The translations under genes were made by a program, and so were the position numbers. From the NCBI RefSeq assembly GCF_900101915.1, contig NZ_FNAL01000006.1, forward strand, positions 62,001 through 126,000: a stretch of 64,000 nucleotides of DNA. The letters are read 5' to 3'. The stretch is from Psychrobacter pacificensis. GTDB taxonomy: Bacteria; Pseudomonadota; Gammaproteobacteria; Pseudomonadales; Moraxellaceae. Of this stretch, positions 53,582 to 63,074 are shown piece by piece; position 1 is the stretch's first letter, and the number at the start of each line of letters is the position of its first letter. The notes under the pieces were generated by a model. That model made no database searches, was not told the DNA's origin, and was given only the letters and a program-made list of their open reading frames with translations.

Positions 53582-54016
53582 TTATTTACGTTGCATCAAA
53601 CTGTTGGCGACCCATGCTGGACCGATTAATAAAAACTGTAAATCTTCAAAAAACGAGGGTTTTTTGCCTTCGATTTTATGACCAATAAACTGACCAATCC
53701 AAGCAACAACAAATACTGCCGCCCACGCTTTGAATCCCCATGGCATAGCCGCCATAACCGACAGACAAATCAGAATAAACAGCCCCATTGCCAAAAATAG
53801 CGGGGTCGATAAGCGTATATAAAATAATAAGACTAATGCGCTCAGTACGAGAGTAAACCATACAGACAGCGACATTCCCATCCCCAACAAACTCACAAAA
53901 ATCGTCGGCACACATAGCCAATGGATTTTCTTATTAATCAGGTTTTGGTGACTGACCGCATACTCACTGAGCCACTGCTCAAGCGTGCGTTTGGACATTT
54001 TGGGTTGACGAGACAT
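53582..54016 (-). CDS. DUF962 / Mpo1-like membrane protein
   Basis: 144 residues with four hydrophobic helices. The family marks are the N-terminal EQWLSEYAVSHQNLINKKIHWLCVP and C-terminal GQFIGHKIEGKKPSFFEDLQFLLIGP. The yeast homolog Mpo1 is a dioxygenase in fatty-acid alpha-oxidation; the same conserved His residues are visible here. Single gene. Confidence 0.87.
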   Translation of the reverse strand: MSRQPKMSKRTLEQWLSEYAVSHQNLINKKIHWLCVPTIFVSLLGMGMSLSVWFTLVLSALVLLFYIRLSTPLFLAMGLFILICLSVMAAMPWGFKAWAAVFVVAWIGQFIGHKIEGKKPSFFEDLQFLLIGPAWVANSLMQRK

Positions 54017-54228
54017 ACTAACCTCCTTGTTAGTAAATGAAATAAGACGCCGACATGCGCTATCAATTTAAATATTAACATGCGCAATTAGTACCAGTTG
54101 TAGCACTAATTGCGCGTGTCCACCATGTTATCTGTTAGACGGCACAGTCAATTTCGCTCGTATTGCCAATGCGATATTGGTAAGACTTATCTCAATATCT
54201 CAAACGCTTTTTTCTACAGATGTTGCTA

Positions 54229-54960
54229 TTAACCTCGTTCGCTGCGATGCCACTCATAGAGACCGACAAAGGCGTTTACCTGATACACCATGGTTTGAAT
54301 CGCAAAAATATAGTTGCCAGACATGAGATTGACGATCAGCCAGACAAAGTTGACGATGATCCATAACCACCAGTTAAAGGAATAACGCAGAATCATGGCT
54401 GCCTGAGCGGTAATAGACAGCACAAAGGCAATGACGTTGATCCAAAAGAAAGAGATAAATCCCAAAAACAGACTATTATCATCCTCGACGACCGCATAAC
54501 CGTAGCTCGCCAGTAGATCATTGACGGTTGGGAAAAGGGCAAGACCGATGATGATAAATGCGGCAGTGATCAACCACACCGCTTTGCTCGCTGATTTTGG
54601 GATCATGTCGCCATCAGGGTCGGTGTGTTTTGACCAATAAAAAATGCCATAGACATGGGTAAAAAAGTTAAATAGAGGCGCGAGCATCAGACCTACGGCG
54701 CCAGATGTGGCCTGTACAATGACTTCTCCTGCGGTTGCGCCCATACCAAAGCCATTGCCCATGACGTTTTTTCGAAAAGATAGTGACACCACACAAATCA
54801 GACCAATAAACGAGACAGCCAAGTAAAACCAATCAAGCGTGGTATGGTCGGTTGTGAGCCAAAAACCTGCGGACAGAGCAATGACCCCGCAAATAAACCA
54901 AACGATGATCCATTGCATTGACCATTCTCCGGTGATGTTATCCAGTAGCTGAATACGCAT
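54229..54960 (-). CDS. pnuC: PnuC-family nicotinamide riboside transporter
   Basis: 243 residues from the ATG at 54960, which has AGAGGAAA upstream. Seven predicted helices, with PnuC-like FWINVIAFVLSITAQAAMILRYSFNWWLWIIVNFVWLIVNL and a terminal VNAFVGLYEWHRSE. It should carry nicotinamide riboside across the inner membrane for trapping by the NadR-like kinase encoded 115 bp upstream on the same strand. Confidence 0.88.
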   Translation of the reverse strand: MRIQLLDNITGEWSMQWIIVWFICGVIALSAGFWLTTDHTTLDWFYLAVSFIGLICVVSLSFRKNVMGNGFGMGATAGEVIVQATSGAVGLMLAPLFNFFTHVYGIFYWSKHTDPDGDMIPKSASKAVWLITAAFIIIGLALFPTVNDLLASYGYAVVEDDNSLFLGFISFFWINVIAFVLSITAQAAMILRYSFNWWLWIIVNFVWLIVNLMSGNYIFAIQTMVYQVNAFVGLYEWHRSERG

Positions 54961-55075
54961 AAATTTTTCCTCTAAAATTGATACTGATTTCAATATAGTG
55001 CTAACGACAACATAATGTTAACTGCAACGCGCTAGCTGAATAAATGATGATAAATAGGGCACTCTTTGATGCCTC

Positions 55076-56149
55076 TTATAATGTTTTGCCATAGATATGC
55101 TGATCGATAAATTGCAGTGCTTGCTGATAACGAGCATCGTAATCGGGCTGGTCAATCATATACGGCGCGATATCGTGACGAGCAAAAATGTCTAGCAAGC
55201 GCTGCTCGAACCGTCCACGTGCTTCAGGCGTACCTAAAGAGCGCATGCCGTCATCAACCCATGGCGTATTGTTATCGAGCATGATGGTGTGGTCTAAGCG
55301 AAACTCATCAACGCAAGCAGCGACAAAAGGATGCGTGCGACCTTCGTACTCTTCACAAAACGCTTGCGTGGTCACAAAATCCGTATCAACGATCGTAACC
55401 GGAGCCGTTGCATTGGCTTTAGCATCGCGTATCGCTTGCGCATGGTCGAGGCAAATAGGGGCGTAATCGCTGTACTGTAGCCCAACTTCGCTACCGCCCA
55501 AATCTGTGCCCACATACAGACGTCCCATCTCCAGCGCAAAGCTGGCACCATAGTAATTAGCCAGCTTATGCACCAGTGTTGTCTTGCCAGAGCTTTCACC
55601 GCCGACGATCGCAACGGTCTTGGTATAGTTAGCGCGGGCCTCTGGATGGATTGCTGACCAATGGGCGACTGGGTCGCGAGCAATGGCGTACGAGTCGAAC
55701 TCAGGCTGTAGCGTAGTAGTGACCACTTGTAGGATAAGTTGCTCTTGTACATCACTCTGCGTCAGTGGGTGGTTCTCCGCCATAAACAATGCTGTCTCTG
55801 CAGGGAGTGCTAATGCCTTTATCAAGCGCTGCAATTTGGCATTACTAGTCGCCACATCGATCCTGACATTTTCGCTACTATCATTACTATCATAAAGATG
55901 CTCATGAAGCGGTAACTCGATCTCATCAGTAGTATGAATATGAATAAATGGCAAATCCGCACAGGCCATCTGTAGCCAACGCGCTTTGTCTTGTAAGGTG
56001 ATCGTAAAATCTGGATGCGGTGATGGATGCGTCATAATGACGATATGCAGGGTCTTTGCTTGTCCTGCTGCTTCTAGTATGCTGCGCATTTGCCCCAAAT
56101 GTAAGGGCTCAAAGTGTCCAATCATCAATCCGTTGTCGTACATAGCCAT
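55076..56149 (-). CDS. nadR: NadR-like nicotinamide riboside kinase / adenylyltransferase
   Basis: 357 residues. The N-terminal nucleotidyltransferase fold starts YDNGLMIGHFEPLHLGQM, where the HxGH motif reads His17-Leu-Gly-Gln20. The C-terminal kinase domain has Walker A VGGESSGKTTLVHKLA and a DTDFVTTQAF motif typical of ribosylnicotinamide kinases. No N-terminal repressor helix-turn-helix is present, unlike enteric NadR. The kinase half looks complete; the adenylyltransferase half lacks the second catalytic His. Operon with pnuC. Confidence 0.85.
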   Translation of the reverse strand: MAMYDNGLMIGHFEPLHLGQMRSILEAAGQAKTLHIVIMTHPSPHPDFTITLQDKARWLQMACADLPFIHIHTTDEIELPLHEHLYDSNDSSENVRIDVATSNAKLQRLIKALALPAETALFMAENHPLTQSDVQEQLILQVVTTTLQPEFDSYAIARDPVAHWSAIHPEARANYTKTVAIVGGESSGKTTLVHKLANYYGASFALEMGRLYVGTDLGGSEVGLQYSDYAPICLDHAQAIRDAKANATAPVTIVDTDFVTTQAFCEEYEGRTHPFVAACVDEFRLDHTIMLDNNTPWVDDGMRSLGTPEARGRFEQRLLDIFARHDIAPYMIDQPDYDARYQQALQFIDQHIYGKTL

Positions 56150-56724
56150 CCTTATTCTGTTTTGGGCTTATATTTGTTTCAGGTTTAAGGATAAATTCTC
56201 TAAAACCTGAGTTACTTATGAGCATGGTATAAAGGTTTTGGAGGATTTACAGGTAGGTTATTGTAAATCTGACTTATATTTGACTCTTACGCAGATTATT
56301 ATGTTTTTCATCAGCGGTTTTTGTGTGAATCTAAAAATAAAAAGCGAGTGATGATTTTTTGACAATTGAAGATTTGAGCATTCATTACCACTATCAAGTC
56401 GCTATAAAAACACCACTTATCTCTTTGATTCATTTAAAAAATAATGAACTGTGTAAATAGCTAAAGCAAGGTTTTAGCAACAAAGTAAATTCTGAAACAT
56501 TTTGAAATAACTATTTAAAATCAGGGGCTTGCGTGGTGATATGACAGGTTAGGGCAAGCTTACGTATCATAAACTCACAAAGTACGTCTATACCTTCAAC
56601 AGATAAATTCTCAAGAATCGATATACTTATTTATAAGTTGGCAAGGCAAGGTAGCCTTGAGACTAAAAAAGCAAGAAAAAATAAAAAATACATTATAAAA
56701 ATAGATAACAGAGAGGTATTTAGT
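56150..56724. other. Intergenic region, nothing recognised
   Basis: 575 bp, AT-rich, between the divergent nadR-like and PspC-domain genes. An open frame reaches back to 56638 in front of the PspC gene but is Lys-rich without a binding site. No repeat or RNA that I can support. Confidence 0.5.
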
Positions 56725-56937
56725 TTGGCTAAATTAGCAAAATTACATCGCTCACAAAGTAATCGCATGATAGCGGGCGTGATGGGCGGTATTGCAGAAT
56801 ATGTCGGCTGGTCACCTACGTGGGTCAGATTACTATTTGTAATTGTTTCGTCGCTAAGCGCTGCTGTACCGGGTATTTTGATCTATATCGTATTATGGAT
56901 AGTCATGCCAAAAGCCAATAGCGATTCCTATCAGTAA
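56725..56937 (+). CDS. PspC-domain small membrane protein
   Basis: About 70 residues from a TTG at 56725, preceded by AGAGAGG with 8-base spacing; a TTG at 56638 would add 29 basic residues. The PspC pattern is clear: NRMIAGVMGGIAEYVGWSPTWVRLLFVIVSS followed by a second helix GILIYIVLWIVMP. Such proteins are often stress-responsive envelope components. Stand-alone here, with no psp genes nearby. Confidence 0.85.
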   Translation: MAKLAKLHRSQSNRMIAGVMGGIAEYVGWSPTWVRLLFVIVSSLSAAVPGILIYIVLWIVMPKANSDSYQ

Positions 56938-57028
56938 CCAAGCTTGATATTTAGGCATTAATACCCGTTAAAAGAAATAAATCTGTACCACAAGCAGTTG
57001 TCCAACAAGCAGTCTCCAAAAATAAAAA

Positions 57029-57128
57029 GCCTGAATCATCAGGATGCCCAAGATACAATTTTCCTCCTGCCCGAATGCTCACGCATTTGGGTATTTTTTT
57101 GTTTTCAAGATCAGTCGCCGGTCAGGCT
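57029..57128 (-). ncRNA. Candidate small structured RNA (orientation uncertain)
   Basis: On the minus strand it reads a GC-paired hairpin CCCAAATGC/GCATTCGGG, a CAGGAGG-containing single-stranded stretch, then CCTGA/TCAGG followed by CTTTTTATTTTT, like an RNA with a terminator. On the plus strand the first hairpin is followed by T7 (57094-57100), so it can terminate that way as well. No family recognised; expression unproven. Confidence 0.4.
57070..57100 (+). terminator. Plus-strand terminator-like hairpin before glyQ
   Basis: CCCGAATGC/GCATTTGGG stem, TCAC loop and T7 tract. It may end PspC-gene transcripts or act as part of the neighbouring RNA structure. Confidence 0.65.
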
Positions 57129-57322
57129 TCTTTTATGATAGTTCGGTCGTAAATCAGGGATATAGTCGCGTGTTTTTATCGACAACGCAAATTTAGTTAA
57201 CGTAAATATGGATAAAATAGTCAATTTTTAGTAAGGTGAGCAGGCAAATAGCGTCGTTGCCAAATAGGTGATGAGTACTATCAGAGATTTATTTAATCAT
57301 ACCCATTTCACAGTGACTTACT

Positions 57323-58390
57323 ATGAAAACCCAAACTATGACATCCGAAGCGACAACCCCGATGACACAAGACCAAACTCCTCAACCGATGACTTTTCAG
57401 GACTTAATCCTAACCTTACAGAATTATTGGGCTGACAAAGGCTGCGTGGTATTGCAACCTTACGATATGGAAGTCGGCGCGGGCACGTTTCATACCGCCA
57501 CGTTTTTGCGCTCGTTAGGTCCTGAGCGTTGGAACGCTGCGTATGTACAGCCATCGCGTCGCCCGACTGATGGTCGCTACGGTGACAATCCAAACCGTTT
57601 ACAACACTACTATCAGTTCCAAGTCGTACTAAAGCCGAACCCACCTAACATTCAAGAGCTATATCTGGACTCGCTACGCGCTATTGGTATCGATCCATTG
57701 GTGCATGATGTACGTTTTGTGGAAGACAACTGGGAATCACCAACGCTTGGCGCGTGGGGACTTGGCTGGGAGATTTGGCTCAACGGTATGGAAGTGACCC
57801 AGTTTACCTATTTCCAGCAAGTCGGCGGTATTGAGTGCTTCCCAGTCACTGGCGAGATCACTTACGGTCTTGAGCGCTTGGCGATGTATGTGCAGGGCGT
57901 TGATAGCGTCTATGACTTGGTCTGGGCAGATGGCGAGTTTGGCCGCGTCACCTATGGCGATGTGTTCCATCAAAACGAAGTTGAGCAATCGACCTATAAC
58001 TTTGAGCACGCTGATGTGCCAATGATGGGTGAGATGTTTGATTTTTATGAGCAGCAAGCAGATAAGTTGGTTGAAGCAGGCCTGCCATTGCCAGCCTATG
58101 AGATGGTATTAAAAGCCTCTCATGCGTTTAACTTGCTTGATGCCCGCGGTGCGATTTCGGTCACTGAGCGTCAACGCTTTATTCTGCGTGTACGTACGCT
58201 TGCGCGTAAGGTTGCGTTTGGTTATGTCGAAGCTCGTGCCAAGTTAGGCTTCCCATTGGCTGATGACGCGCACCGTGCCGAAGCTCTTGAGAAGTATTTG
58301 CCAAAAGAAGACGCGGCAACAGAAGGCTCATCAACAGACAGCTTAGCAAAAGAAACCACTGACAACAATCAACCGACGAACAAGCAATAG
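57323..58390 (+). CDS. glyQ: Glycyl-tRNA synthetase alpha subunit
   Basis: Class II synthetase catalytic subunit, 355 residues. Core motifs: [61 protein letters not shown] and [16 protein letters not shown]. An extension of about 20 residues precedes TFQDL and an unusual Asp/Thr/Gln-rich tail of about 30 residues follows. It works with the beta subunit 9 bp downstream. Confidence 0.97.
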   Translation: MKTQTMTSEATTPMTQDQTPQPMTFQDLILTLQNYWADKGCVVLQPYDMEVGAGTFHTATFLRSLGPERWNAAYVQPSRRPTDGRYGDNPNRLQHYYQFQVVLKPNPPNIQELYLDSLRAIGIDPLVHDVRFVEDNWESPTLGAWGLGWEIWLNGMEVTQFTYFQQVGGIECFPVTGEITYGLERLAMYVQGVDSVYDLVWADGEFGRVTYGDVFHQNEVEQSTYNFEHADVPMMGEMFDFYEQQADKLVEAGLPLPAYEMVLKASHAFNLLDARGAISVTERQRFILRVRTLARKVAFGYVEARAKLGFPLADDAHRAEALEKYLPKEDAATEGSSTDSLAKETTDNNQPTNKQ

Positions 58391-58399
58391 GAGCATCCC

Positions 58400-60493
58400 A
58401 TGAGTACTATTCTATTTGAACTGGGGTGTGAAGAGCTACCTCCAAAAAGCCTAAAACCATTGCGTGATGCGCTGCAAACTAGTGTCACTGAGCAATTATC
58501 TGCAGCTGAGATCACCTTTGATAGCATCAAAGCCTTTGCCACACCGCGCCGTTTGGCGATTCAAATTGAAGGCATTAGCGATAAGCAGCCTGACCGCACT
58601 GAGCAAAAACGCGGACCAGCTATCAAAGCGGCATTTGATAGCGATGGCAATCCAACCCGCGCGGCGATGGGTTTTGCTAAAGGCTTAGGTATCGAAGCGA
58701 GCGAGCTTACGACCATTAACACCGATAAAGGTGACTATGTCGGCTTTGAGCAAACGATCAGTGGTCAAGCGACTACCGAGCTACTGCCAGCTATTTTTCA
58801 AACAGCGTTAGATAGCCTACCGATTGCCAAACGTATGCGCTCAGGTGCCAGTCGCAACGAGTTTGTTCGTCCCGTCCAGTGGGTAGTATTGATGCAGGAT
58901 GACACTGTTATTGATGCCACTATCCAAGGGCATGAGACAGGCTCGCAAACTCGTGGGCACCGTTTCCACAGCCCTGACTACCATGATATTGCTCATGCCA
59001 ATGACTATGAGCAACTGTTAGATGGTCTAAAAGTCGTGGCAGATTTTGATAAGCGCCAAATGCTGATCAAAAACCAAGTCAAAGCATTGGCAGATGAAGT
59101 TAATTCTGATGCTATCGTACCGCAGGATTTGTTGGACGAAGTTACCGCATTGGTTGATTTCCCCATTGCGCTACGAGCAAGCTTTGAAGCACGCTTTTTA
59201 CAAGTGCCACAAGAAGCGCTTATCTCGACCATGCAAGCGGATCAAAAGTATTTTTGCTTGACGGATAAAACGGGCAAATTGCAGCCGTACTTTATCTTTA
59301 TCACCAATATTGAGTCTAAAGACCCCAATCAGATTATTGAAGGTAATGAAAAAGTTGTGCGTCCACGTTTGGCTGATGCCGAGTTTTTCTTCTTACAAGA
59401 TCAAAAGCAGCCGTTATTTGCACTCACAGAGAGCCTAAAAACTCGTGTATTCCAAGACAAATTGGGTACGATTTGGGAGAAGTCTGAGCGTATTGCTAAG
59501 CTTGCCGCGTTTATTGCTACCCTAATGCAGCAGCAAGGCCACGATATCGACGTCGATGACACCGTACGTGCGGGTATTTTATCCAAAGCAGATTTGGCCA
59601 GCTCGCTCGTTGGTGAGTATCCTGAATTGCAAGGTATCGCGGGTACGTATTATGCACGTTTGAATGAGGAACCTGAGGCAGTTGCGGCAAGCTTAGAAGA
59701 GCAATACCTGCCCAAGTTCAGTGGTGATGTATTACCGCAAACACCAGTTGGTATTTGCTTAGCGTTAGCTGATCGCCTAGATACGCTCGTTGGTATTTTT
59801 GCGATTGACCAAGCACCGACGGGGTCAAAGGATCCGTTTAGCCTACGTCGTTCTGCCATTGGTATTTTGCGCATTTTGATTGAAAAGAAGTTACCGATTA
59901 ATCTGGTAGCGCTCGTTGAGCAAGCGATTAAAGGCTATAGCGATGCTGAAGGTAGCAAAATTGCCAAAATGGGTGACACTTTTACCCAAGTCATGGCGTT
60001 CTTAAACTCGCGCTATCGTGCGATGTATACCGAGCAGGGTGTCAGCGTCGATACGATTCAGGCCGTACAAGCGATTAACCCGCATATGCCGCTTGATTTT
60101 GATCAGCGTATTCGTGCCGTACAAGCATTTAGTGAGCTGTCACAAGCGTCAATGCTCGCGGATTCAAACAAACGCGTTGCTAATATATTGGCCAAGTCAG
60201 AAGTGAGCGTTGCTGATACGGTTGATGAGACGCTACTATCTGAGATTGCTGAGCAAAATTTATATGCAAATGTGCAGCAAGCACAGACAGTGGTACAGCC
60301 ATTACTTGAGCAAGCGGACTATACGCAAGTATTGCAAACGCTGGCGAGCTTAGATGAGCCATTGACACAATTCTTTGATAACGTGATGGTCAACAGCGAC
60401 GATGCAGCGCTCAAAAATAACCGCTTAGCCTTGCTCAAGCAGGTACGCGCCTTGTTCTTGACTGTGGCAGATATCAGCGAGCTACAGCTATAA
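58400..60493 (+). CDS. glyS: Glycyl-tRNA synthetase beta subunit
   Basis: 697 residues. Characteristic start TILFELGCEELPPKSL, then KRGPAIKAAFD, RGHRFHSP, FLQVPQEALISTMQADQKYFCL, RLADAEFFFLQDQK and DPFSLRRSAIGILRI, with the C-terminal anticodon-binding HD-like and tRNA-binding parts. AATAGGAG overlaps the end of glyQ and serves as ribosome binding site, so translation is coupled. Confidence 0.97.
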   Translation: MSTILFELGCEELPPKSLKPLRDALQTSVTEQLSAAEITFDSIKAFATPRRLAIQIEGISDKQPDRTEQKRGPAIKAAFDSDGNPTRAAMGFAKGLGIEASELTTINTDKGDYVGFEQTISGQATTELLPAIFQTALDSLPIAKRMRSGASRNEFVRPVQWVVLMQDDTVIDATIQGHETGSQTRGHRFHSPDYHDIAHANDYEQLLDGLKVVADFDKRQMLIKNQVKALADEVNSDAIVPQDLLDEVTALVDFPIALRASFEARFLQVPQEALISTMQADQKYFCLTDKTGKLQPYFIFITNIESKDPNQIIEGNEKVVRPRLADAEFFFLQDQKQPLFALTESLKTRVFQDKLGTIWEKSERIAKLAAFIATLMQQQGHDIDVDDTVRAGILSKADLASSLVGEYPELQGIAGTYYARLNEEPEAVAASLEEQYLPKFSGDVLPQTPVGICLALADRLDTLVGIFAIDQAPTGSKDPFSLRRSAIGILRILIEKKLPINLVALVEQAIKGYSDAEGSKIAKMGDTFTQVMAFLNSRYRAMYTEQGVSVDTIQAVQAINPHMPLDFDQRIRAVQAFSELSQASMLADSNKRVANILAKSEVSVADTVDETLLSEIAEQNLYANVQQAQTVVQPLLEQADYTQVLQTLASLDEPLTQFFDNVMVNSDDAALKNNRLALLKQVRALFLTVADISELQL

Positions 60494-60523
60494 CTGCTAG
60501 CCTTTAATCTTAGGTTTTGATAC

Positions 60524-60552
60524 AAAAACTGGCTCACTGTGGCCAGTTTTTT
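60524..60552 (+). terminator. Terminator of glyQS
   Basis: AAAACTGGC/GCCAGTTTT stem (with a TCACTGTG loop region) and a T6 run, 31 bp past glyS. Confidence 0.85.
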
Positions 60553-60742
60553 GTTGCTATAGCACTTGGGTATTCGTCAGAGCCATGCATGACAACCCAG
60601 CATCATCGACAATTAACCGTAAAGGCATTGTGCCATTGCCATTATTGACGGTAAAATTTAGGCATTCGAGCGTCTTGGATCATGGTAAGTGTCATCACTC
60701 TTGTTATTCATTACGTTTATTTGTCGTTGAAGGAGCGCTGCC

Positions 60743-61039
60743 GTGTTTGCCGTTATTACTGTCATTCTTATTATCTGGGCTTCCATGTGGGCTTTTTACA
60801 AGTTTATGTACCCACGTCCACCCAAAAGCATGATGCCAAAAGAGGGCGATGTCACCACACCGCGTCAGTGCAATTTTTGTGGTAACCGTTTGGCGGAATA
60901 TCGCGGTGTCCTTGAAACTAAGCCTAGCTTAGCGACAACCAGTGATGGTAATACTGAATCAGCCCAAGAATTATTCTTTTGCAATTATGAGCATCAGGCA
61001 GACTTTCACGCAGGCAAGACTTACAAACCTTATGCGTAA
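60743..61039 (+). CDS. Membrane-anchored small zinc-ribbon protein (PP0621-like)
   Basis: 98 residues from a GTG with AAGGAG eight bases upstream. An N-terminal helix (FAVITVILIIWASMWAFYKF) precedes a soluble part with CNFCGNRL and, 44 residues later, FFCNYEHQADFH, forming a likely CxxC/CxxxH metal site as in the PP0621 group of unknown function. Overlapping longer frames upstream lack a binding site. Confidence 0.75.
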   Translation: MFAVITVILIIWASMWAFYKFMYPRPPKSMMPKEGDVTTPRQCNFCGNRLAEYRGVLETKPSLATTSDGNTESAQELFFCNYEHQADFHAGKTYKPYA

Positions 61040-61063
61040 GCAGGTAGATAAAAACGAGTGACC

Positions 61064-61098
61064 ATAAAAAAGCGCTTAGCTTTAGTAGGCTAAGCGCT
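61064..61098 (-). terminator. Terminator of the zapB/zapA-type transcript
   Basis: Perfect AGCGCTTAGC/GCTAAGCGCT stem with A6 on its left in plus orientation, giving a U run in the minus-strand transcript downstream of zapA. Confidence 0.85.
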
Positions 61099-61185
61099 AA
61101 TAGATTTGATGCTTTTTCATCATATCGCACACTATTAGATCATGCATGTTTTGAACGATCTGTCTGCTGAGACAACACCGCACTA

Positions 61186-61638
61186 TTACAAAATAGAGTG
61201 GGCGTCTTTCATGATTTTATTTAGCAATGCCTGTGATTGCTTATCTTTTTGCAAGCGGTCTTCATCACTTCTTTGGTTGGCATGGATTTTTTCGTATAAA
61301 TTCAAGCAGCACAGCACCAGTATGCTTTCTTGACTGAGGCTTGGTGCATCTCGCTTTAGATCAAGCGCATAGTTATTGATATAAGAGACCGCCGATAGTA
61401 GCTCTTCTTGCTCATGAACGGGACAAAAAATTGGATAAGTCACGCCAGCAATCGCGATATCGACTTTTTTGATCTGGGGCTCAGCCGCTTTACCATTGTC
61501 TTGAGACGATGTGCTGGATGTGCTCGCCCCCGATTGAGTGGATTTTTGTACGGCTACGTCTTTATTCGGTGCTTGAGTATTTTGTGATGGGTTATTTTTT
61601 GGCTGTTTTTCTATAGCGTTGCTTTGGTTGTCGGTCAT
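61186..61638 (-). CDS. zapA: Cell division protein ZapA, with N-terminal extension
   Basis: 150 residues. The C-terminal 95 form the ZapA domain (KVDIAIAGVTYPIFCPVHEQEELLSAVSYINNYA ... ILVLCCLNLYEKI), which bundles FtsZ filaments at the Z ring. The first 50 residues are Ser/Gln/Asn/Thr-rich and disordered, longer than usual. Follows the coiled-coil gene, as in many gammaproteobacteria. Confidence 0.9.
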   Translation of the reverse strand: MTDNQSNAIEKQPKNNPSQNTQAPNKDVAVQKSTQSGASTSSTSSQDNGKAAEPQIKKVDIAIAGVTYPIFCPVHEQEELLSAVSYINNYALDLKRDAPSLSQESILVLCCLNLYEKIHANQRSDEDRLQKDKQSQALLNKIMKDAHSIL

Positions 61639-61745
61639 GATACATCCTACAATGTCTGGTCAGTGAAATGAGTGATATCAGGTTTTACAAATAGCGTTGG
61701 GCGGTTTAATAAGTAGCATATTTTGCTATCTATTACAGGAATGCG

Positions 61746-62186
61746 TTAGCTTTCTGCTTGATCGATGCGGGTTAAGCGTTGCAAGACGACTTGCGTACGC
61801 TCTGCTGCCAACTGATTCTTCTTTTGCAGTTCACTGTTTTGTTGTTTGATATTGCTATACTGCTGCTTTAATTCATTATTGTGCTTTTGCAACTCGCTAT
61901 TTTGTTGTTGTAATTGGCTGATTTGTTTTTGTAGTTTGTCTTGTTCTTCACCAATCATATGGTGCGCTTCAGCAAGGCTTTGATAGCGCTTGTCGAGATC
62001 GTTCAGTTGCTTTTTGGCACCGTCACGCTCGCTGTGGCTGGTATCAAGCTTGTTTTTTAGAGCAGAGACTTCTTTTGCATCGCTAACAGGGTGTTGTTTT
62101 AGGCTGCTAAGTTCAGCACTGACAAGCTGATACTGTTTTTTGATGTCGAGTACCATTTTTTCTAATATTCTAAGTTGATCATACAT
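61746..62186 (-). CDS. ZapB/TIGR02449-like coiled-coil protein
   Basis: 146 residues, nearly all heptad coiled coil, with internal near-repeats QNSELQK, HNNELKQ and QNSELQKK at residues about 98-130. Context beside zapA suggests the ZapB-like family, but it is about twice the length usual for it. Probably an FtsZ-ring accessory protein. Divergent from the UPF0149 gene. Confidence 0.75.
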   Translation of the reverse strand: MYDQLRILEKMVLDIKKQYQLVSAELSSLKQHPVSDAKEVSALKNKLDTSHSERDGAKKQLNDLDKRYQSLAEAHHMIGEEQDKLQKQISQLQQQNSELQKHNNELKQQYSNIKQQNSELQKKNQLAAERTQVVLQRLTRIDQAES

Positions 62187-62398
62187 AGTCAGTTTTTATC
62201 CTTAACAAGTAAGCGTGAATGAATTTTGTTCGCTGCATTTAATAATGCCATAGGTGACCGCATAATATCTATATCAACAAAGTAATTACAAGTACGAGGC
62301 TTTGTCTTTTTACTTTTATCTATCGATGATTTGTCCCAGACATTTTGTCGTGACTATTTTTATTTTTTGAACAGTAATTAACTACTAGGACCTCTATT

Positions 62399-63052
62399 AT
62401 GAATGATAATATCTCTGGCTGGAATACTTGGCTGACTGCGTTTGATGATTGGACGGACGTGTCTATCAGTGAGGTGCACGGCCTGATGACAGGGCTGATG
62501 ACGGCGTGTAACGCGCCTGATGAGGCCACATGGGCAAAGGTGTTTGAAGAGCTGAGCTTTGCACCGCTACCAGAGGCGGCATTGACGTTGCTGACAGAAG
62601 AAGCAGAAGACACGGTGTTTCAGTTAAAAGATAAAGATGATGCCTACGCTTATATGCCGCTGATCCCTGATGATGAACATGGTTTATACGAGCGCGTGAT
62701 GGCATTGAAACAGTGGTCAAACGGCTTTATGACGGGTTTTGGTATTACTGATTGTAATTTGAGTAGCGAAGAGAATGAGATGCTCTCAGATTTGGCTAAA
62801 ATTGGTGGCATTCGGTTAGAAGAAGAAGAGGATTTTGAGGGGGGAGAGGAGTCTTATCTTTATATCTACGAGTTTGCTCGTATGGTGCCTGTGAGTTTTG
62901 CGACGCGTAAGCGCAAGCCTGTAAAAGACATCGCCCTGATTGCTGGACTATCTATCAATGCCAAAACCACCAAAGAGCTACAAGCAGAAGGCAAGTTGCC
63001 AAAACCGATGCCACCCGTGCTTGACGTGATGAATCAGAATAATCCATCATAA
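62399..63052 (+). CDS. UPF0149 (YgfB/YecA) family protein
   Basis: 217 residues, all-helical YgfB-like fold. Typical features are SISEVHGLMTGLMTACNAP, LKQWSNGFMTGFGI and SEENEMLSDLAKIGGI. Position next to zapA is conserved in gammaproteobacteria. No biochemical role is certain; YgfB of Pseudomonas modulates AlpA-type control. Acidic insertion EEEEDFEGGEESYLY. Confidence 0.88.
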   Translation: MNDNISGWNTWLTAFDDWTDVSISEVHGLMTGLMTACNAPDEATWAKVFEELSFAPLPEAALTLLTEEAEDTVFQLKDKDDAYAYMPLIPDDEHGLYERVMALKQWSNGFMTGFGITDCNLSSEENEMLSDLAKIGGIRLEEEEDFEGGEESYLYIYEFARMVPVSFATRKRKPVKDIALIAGLSINAKTTKELQAEGKLPKPMPPVLDVMNQNNPS

Positions 63053-63074
63053 GACAAATCTGATACCTCGTAGT

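Larger units (their letters stand above)
56938..57322. other. Region upstream of glyQ, with possible RNA
   Basis: 385 bp. Its first half carries the structured element described at 57029-57128. The rest is AT-rich and must hold the glyQ promoter. No open frame recognised. Confidence 0.5.

Noticed and set aside
61899..61999. Possible 6S RNA next to zapA
   Set aside because: Position is as in other gammaproteobacteria only on the far side of zapA, and no 6S-like long hairpin was found on either side.
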